Shown: piece after piece, positions 59,016-64,000 of the stretch
How the letters are laid out: every line of letters begins with the position of its first letter
Position numbering within the stretch: position 1 is the stretch's first letter
Assembly: GCF_052857255.1 (NCBI RefSeq)
Contig: NC_135500.1
Coordinates: 51,609,272-51,673,271, forward strand
Direction of reading: 5' to 3'
Length of the DNA: 64,000 nucleotides
DNA from: Amblyomma americanum
Taxonomy: Eukaryota > Arthropoda > Arachnida > Ixodida > Ixodidae
Position numbers and translations under genes: made by a program
The notes under the pieces: model-generated
What the model saw: the letters and a program-made list of their open reading frames with translations, nothing else
Told to the model about the DNA's origin: nothing
Database searches by the model: none

Positions 59016-59588
59016 CTAACATTTATGCAGAAGAAGACAGCAGACGACAAATGCGGACCCCCGGGTTTCAACTCGGGCAGTGCACATGCCGAGAACTGCA
59101 ATCAGATGACCGCCCGCAGTGCGAACGCGTGTGCTAGCCCATGGCGTGAGAACCTTTTTGAGAAAGGTGGCGAGCTGGCTGCTTACAATCGAATAATCAG
59201 CACCAGTATGTAATAACGCTCGAACGTGGTCACCCCCCAGTATCACAGGTATGTCTAAGGAAAGCCGCTCCGGAGTTGCAGGCTCCTGAGGGGATGATCG
59301 GGCACAGACGTCGTTATCTGCAGGCTTTGGCACCGGAAGTTCGTCGGCGTGGCGTGTGCTTTCTAATAGCGTCAGTGCGTCGCAGGGACCGGAGAGCGCA
59401 GGCGTTGTAATAGTCAAGGGGCCGTCATGTGTCGGCATCGATGCGTCGAAGTGAGCGGGTACTGCGGACCTCGTAACCGTCGAAGCATCGTTGTGTCGAG
59501 GAAGCGTTGATGTTTCGGTGTGAATGGTGACCGCAGACTCCGGAACCGTCAAGGCGTCGGAATGTGTCCGCGTCGATGGGGGTCGCAC
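59016..59588 (-). pseudogene. Protease region of gypsy #2
   Basis: A 190-codon frame. The N-terminal 110 residues are repetitive Thr/Ser/Pro/Asp-rich sequence (for example DALTVPESAVTIHTETS). The protease follows with ALLHTGADYSIVSS, where the active-site Asp is His (59208-59210). Confidence 0.8.
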
Positions 59589-59609
59589 TCAAAACGATGT
59601 CCAGCGAGC

Positions 59610-61940
59610 CTACCCCCTAAGGTCGCTGGCTACAGTTTTCCCGCCGTGGGCTTGGCGACCGGCCTTACGCCGCCAGGGAAAACCTCGCGGTATGTGTTGA
59701 AGGACGACGCCTGGGGAATGGATATCGGGCCTGCTGGCGACGAGACGGAAGCCAACTTTGGTCTTCAAGAAAATCCGCGACGGCCCGGGGTCGTTCGCCA
59801 TAGCGGAGTCGAGAACAATCGGCGGGAAAGCCTTCGTGGCCCAGACGGCGGTAGGATGCAGTGCAGATACAGGTGCCCTGGTTCGCCGCAGTGATAGCAC
59901 AAGGGGCGTGGTCGGATGTGCGCCACACACGTCGGCGTTGCGCGCGGATGTCCGGAGAGCTTCTACGTGCTGCAGCACGGGTGCAGGCGGCCCCGGCACT
60001 TCCGCAGGAGCCGAAACGAAGGACGCCGAAGCCGGAGCAGGGCACCACAGGGCTTCGGCCTAGGGGAGACGACGGTCAGACGACACAGGAAGGGGGGATG
60101 GATGAGCATCATCGGCAGGAAAGGATGGCCGGAGCGCTTGCTGCACCTCCTCGCGGACAAAGGTCGCTATGAAGATTGGAGCTGCGGAAGGGGCCCGATA
60201 CAGCTGCCTGAGTTCGTCGCGCACAACATAAAGCCTGGACTCCATGTACGCGAAAACTCACACGAACGCGAAGGCGGCGGCGACGGCTGGCGTTCGCTCC
60301 GTCGCTTGTGGGCAACCTCCATGCAAGCGAAGGCGGCAGGCGACGCGAACCCCCGACGTGCGCAGCGGATTCCGTGCTTTGCGCACTGAAGCTTAAAAAC
60401 ACGCCCGTAACCTGTTCTCTCTCTTAAAATTTTGTTTGTGTGCCTCATAGTCAGGGCCAAAGGAATATTTCCTCTACGGCAGCGGTGTAGCGGCAGTGGA
60501 GATAGCCAAAGGCGTGCTTGCGGAGACGAAGTCACATCACGGGTTCACCGGGGAGGTGTGCTTTCGTTCGGTGCCTGTGCACTCCGGCTTAGTAAAAACA
60601 CTCCCATAAACTGTCACCGCAGTTTGATTGTAAGTGAGCAAAACATAATTTGCCAGTGGGATGCACGCCGCGAGTGTTTCTGCACAGTTGGAGCGCAGCG
60701 GCACGGTGGATCGAGCGCCGGTACCCGCGGCTCGACACGCATCTCTTCCTGCAGTACGCCGCTTGCGTAGCTCGCTCCAAATGCTGTTAGCTCTCCGCAC
60801 CCAGCAAGTAGATTGTTTTAATTATTTAAATCATGCGGGTCTGCCTCTCAGCTACAAAACCAAATATTTTATTGACGGTGGCGATGACCAAGACGACGGG
60901 CGGGTTTCGTGAGACGTACCTGTGAGAAACCGTAGACAAACCGGAAACGGCTTTGTGGGGCTCTGGTTGGCCAGTCGCGTGGGGGCTTCCGGGCGACGAG
61001 CGAAATTTTCTGTGCGTGCAGATCCGAGCGACACGGCACGCGACACATGCATTTTGCTTCGCGCGACGGCGTCGCTAGTCGCTTGCTGCCGTCGCCTTCG
61101 CGTTCGCGTGAGTTTTCGCGTACATGGAGTCCAGGCTTAACGTATGAGATCGCGTAGCAGGAAGGCGTCGGTGTCGTGGAATGGCAACTCGCCGGAAGCG
61201 GAGTCGGCGGACACGTGTCGATTCTATGCGGACGCTCTTTGCTGAAGGACCCTTTCAGTCATGGAAGACTCAGTGAGAACCTCGGCGACAGTGTTCGGAG
61301 GGCTGAGGACAAGGCCAGCAAAAAGTACTCCTTGACGCCACGCATGAGATGGCATACCTTTTTGTCCTCGGACATTGCAGGGTCCGCGCGCCTGAACAGA
61401 CGCGTCATGTCCTCTACATACGCTGCAACGTTTTTATTTGGAAGCTGAACGCGAGATTGCAGATCACGTTCTGCCCGTTCGCGACAATCTGAGCTCCCGT
61501 ATGTAACTAGGAGACGACACCGGAACTTACTCCAAGAGGATAACTGATCTTCACTGTTTTTCAAACCAGGTCCGAGCGTCGTCGTCTAGACTGAAGTAGA
61601 CGTTTCTGAGGTGGACGGCGGCATCCCACTAGTTGAATGCGGCAACTCGCTCGTAGTTCTGCAACCAGTCTTCCACGTCCTCAAAGATATCGCCATGGAA
61701 GGACTTCGGGAGGCGGGGGTTCTGGAGCGTGAAGGGTGTGGGCGCCCTAGACATTGGGGTGGTCGCGGCAGGCATTGGGGTGGTCGCGCCAGGCATTGAG
61801 GCGGCGCCAAGTTGCTCAGAGGACATACCCGATGGGTCAGGCTCGGGTGGTAAGCCTCGAATCCGGCGGCAAGCACAGTGGACGGGCGTCTTGATGGGTA
61901 TGGGACTGGAGCGCCTGCTAACCGTTGGGGCACAAGACAT
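59610..61940 (-). pseudogene. gag: Gag of gypsy #2, split by a MITE
   Basis: Start region RLPKSFHGDIFEDVEDWLQN (61740-61640), then LPNKNVAAYVEDMTRLFRRA (61460-61380), matching the capsid-like domain of gypsy #1 Gag. A MITE (60232-61137) interrupts. Downstream, a CCHC knuckle CYHCGEPGHLYLHC lies at about 59898-59857. Several frameshifts. Confidence 0.75.
60232..61137. mobile_element. 906-bp Harbinger-like MITE with TAA TSD
   Basis: The left end AGCCTGGACTCCATGTACGC and the right end are inverted repeats of about 49 bases with roughly three mismatches. TAA flanks both ends (60229-60231 and 61138-61140), the TWA-type 3-bp duplication of PIF/Harbinger elements. No transposase frame. It interrupts gag of gypsy #2. 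Confidence 0.85.
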
Positions 61941-61965
61941 GAGATCAATTCCACGTCCACCAAAT

Positions 61966-62221
61966 TTGTCAGGGTGTTGGCGACAAGACAGGGACCCAGC
62001 AAGAGAGAGCTCGGGAGCAGGTTGTTGTTGTTGTTGTTGTTGTTGTTGTGGACCTCACTCAATGGCACATACCCACAAGGGGGATTGGCCATAACCAGGC
62101 GGTGGCTAAATGACCAGTTGCATGCCGTCCTTCGGTGGGAGAACTTCAACGTTCTTCAACGTCCTTCAATCCGCGCGCCAGAAGCGTGAACGTCTTTTTT
62201 TTGGTTCAGCGCCACCTGGCA
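61966..62221 (-). repeat. 5' LTR of gypsy #2, with an inserted repeat
   Basis: Both LTR ends are recognisable (TGTCAGGGTGTTGG at 61966 and CAGCGCCACCTGGCA ending 62221). About 120 bases between them (roughly 61995-62120) are foreign: a (TTG)n run at 62023-62049, then GACCTCACTCAATGGC and CCATAACCAGGCGGTGGC. This looks like a small SINE-like insertion. TGGTGGACGTGG just inside on the minus strand may be the primer site. Confidence 0.65.
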
Positions 62222-64000
62222 ATAAGTAGTTACCTGCCAAAGAAATAAATATATGAAGCCGTGCCTGAAGGTTATAACACTGATGTATTATTTACCTAAT
62301 CTCGGCTAACACCTGATAATGAAGATGCGAAACTGCTGCACGCCAACCGGTACTTTCATTTCTACAAGAGGAATAGAATATGTCGCAGGGGAGGCGGCAT
62401 TCTTGCTCTCATCATATCTAATATTTCATCCTTTTGCTCGAGGTTAATAGCCGCAGCGAAATACTATGTCTTAAAGATTGTCCTCAGTCTGGTACCAACA
62501 TAGTAATTGCATGCTATGGAGTACCTGACACAGATCAATCTTCTATTACGGACCTTGACTCTCCGCTTCAAGACCGGCACTCTCAACTTCCCCACGTCTA
62601 ATTTATACCTTGTAGAACTTAGGACTGGGTGAGTCAGTGTGTCTCGTTATATCCTCTGTCTGTGTTCTTTAGTGCTGGTTTTTAATACGATGGGTTATAT
62701 CCTGTGGCGACTTTAACTACCTGGATATCGACTAGAAAGCTTTAACTGCTTCTTCTCGACAATCTAAAGGCTTCCTTGAACTGGTTCTTGCCTTGAATCT
62801 TTTCAAAGGATTACAATGAGCCAACACGAGGCTCAAACATCCGTGACATCAATCTTGTCTCCAGTAAGAATTAATCCAATTTCTTTCGTATTCTAGTGGA
62901 CTCAGTAATCACAGTCTCTTGTTTCTCATCCTAACCCTTGAAATCTCCGCGCACCAACCATCCATCAGAGACATCCGTGATTACCGTAAGGTTGATGTAG
63001 CGAGCGTGGACACCGACCTTCAACAATTTTTCGCTACCTTAATCCTATCCTTGCCTACGAGACCCTTGAATAAAAAATAGCGCCATTTTAAAAACAAACT
63101 CTTATCGCTCATGGACGCTTACGTACCGCTTATCTGAATCCGTGGCGACGCCACTAAGCCACGGTGTTTCAATGCATTGCGCAAATTATCGCGGAAAAAA
63201 ATGCCTTTTCCTTAATGCCACAAAATTCGGCATCATCTGTGAAATGGAATAAATACTTCCCGAGCGTTCGCGAATACACTCAGTTATTAAGGTCGTCTAA
63301 AAGAAAATTCTACAAGCATGAAATCTTAGACATAATGCGCACTAACCCATAAAAATTACGAAATCTGCTAATGCCCCCTCCCCCACTCCAAACAAAAAGA
63401 AACAGTTTATACAACATATCCTTGGGAAGAAAAGATGGCACACACTTTCCGCTTTCCGAACGCTGTGATACAATGAATTCCTACTTCACCTCAGTATTCA
63501 CACACGAGCCACCGGAAAGCAAGATTCCTTACCGCAACTTAGTTTTGCTTCAATGCCACCTGTTGGCTTCAAATCTGAGGCAATTTCGAAGCTCATCGAT
63601 AATATCAAGCCGTCGACTTCCCCCGGACCTGACAACATAACTGCCAAAATCTTTAATGGCACAAAACAATTTTCAAACCAACTACTACAGCTCATTTTCG
63701 ACCAGTCTCTCAAAACTGGTCAAATTCCGCACGACTGGAAATCAAGCAAACTTGTGCCCCTTTTTAGGACCGGTGACAGCACTGACGCCTCGAATTATTG
63801 TCCCATTTCATTAACATGCATCTCGTGTAAGCACTTTGAGCATATAATTTACTCGCATATTGCAAATCACCTCGATCAAAACACTTTTTTCCCAAACTAC
63901 ATGGTTTTTGGTTGTTTCTCATGTGAAACACAACTTTTCGAAATCACAACTGATCATAATCTAAGTCTAGATTCTCAATTTCAAACAGATGTCAGTTTCT
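62222..64000 (+). pseudogene. LINE #5 ORF2: endonuclease and RT, runs off the window
   Basis: Endonuclease parts: HANRYFHFYKRNRICRRGGG (about 62340-62400) and DFNYLDIDWKALTASSRQS (about 62712-62768). RT starts at about 63540: FKSEAISKLIDNIKPSTSPG, PDNITAKIF, then SLKTGQIPHDWKSSKLVPLF and NYCPISLTCISCKHFEHII. Multiple stops and frameshifts. Probably the same LINE copy as the ORF1 at 54704-55520, separated by gypsy #2. The 3' part lies beyond the window. Confidence 0.8.

Larger units (their letters stand above)
55631..62221 (-). mobile_element. Ty3/gypsy element, inactive (gypsy #2)
   Basis: All domains are on the minus strand in normal order: gag (about 61940-59610), protease (59588-59016), RT (58601-57873), RNase H (57610-57180), integrase (about 57000-56210). 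The left LTR is 55631-55765. The right LTR (about 61966-62221) carries an inserted repeat with a (TTG)n run. Closest in layout to gypsy #1. Several catalytic residues are substituted. It carries a 906-bp MITE in gag. No TSD was seen. Confidence 0.85.

Noticed and set aside
59610..60402. Several overlapping frames of 100-160 codons on both strands
   Set aside because: GC-rich gag and MITE sequence gives long chance frames; only the CCHC knuckle block on the minus strand is meaningful.

Overview
This is animal nuclear DNA, and most of it is layered, decaying transposable elements. The mix points to an arthropod, most likely a hard (metastriate) tick: LINEs carrying RNase H, L1/Tx1-like LINEs, Ty3/gypsy elements with very short LTRs, and tRNA-derived SINEs with the kind of sequence I associate with tick assemblies. 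The tick call is inference from recall and was not tested by a search.

Only one host gene can be supported. Two exons on the + strand (19537-19806 and 23567-23703) encode the C-terminal lid of an ANL-superfamily adenylating enzyme (acyl-CoA synthetase / 4-coumarate-CoA-ligase-like). They are separated by a 3.76 kb intron. The upstream exons are not in the window, so the left 19.5 kb is probably intron filled with transposons.

Layout. 1-7 kb: non-coding DNA, the two ends of a TTAA-type element, a LINE ORF2 fragment and a tRNA-like SINE. 7-11.2 kb: a longer L1/Tx1-like LINE (ORF1 zinc-knuckle protein, endonuclease, RT) split by a foldback element with a target-site duplication (TSD). 11.2-18.9 kb: a large imperfect inverted repeat. 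Its left arm holds a nearly intact Ty3/gypsy element (175-bp LTRs with no difference seen) and its right arm holds a SINE with a TSD. 19.5-23.7 kb: the host exons. 25.1-27 kb: a LINE RT interrupted by a 903-bp solo LTR with a perfect 5-bp TSD. 27-38.8 kb: a minus-strand LINE broken by a 2.4-kb insertion and by an 8-kb Ty3/gypsy element. That gypsy element has the unusual order gag-PR-IN-RT-RH (Gmr1-like), and it in turn carries a LINE fragment, a SINE, a MITE and an RT tandem duplication. 39.8-47.3 kb: a second foldback element with a TSD, LINE pieces and a third gypsy element in the usual order. 50-52 kb: a 1.1-kb tetranucleotide satellite with sharp variant blocks. 53.6-64 kb: LINE 3' ends, a LINE ORF1 with a 2A-like motif, a dead gypsy element carrying a 906-bp Harbinger-like MITE, and a LINE endonuclease/RT running off the right edge.

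The insertions can be ordered by nesting: old LINEs, then gypsy elements, then foldback elements, SINEs and MITEs. The 11.5-16.8 kb gypsy element looks very recent. No virus, toxin gene, CRISPR array, operon or bacterial feature was seen.
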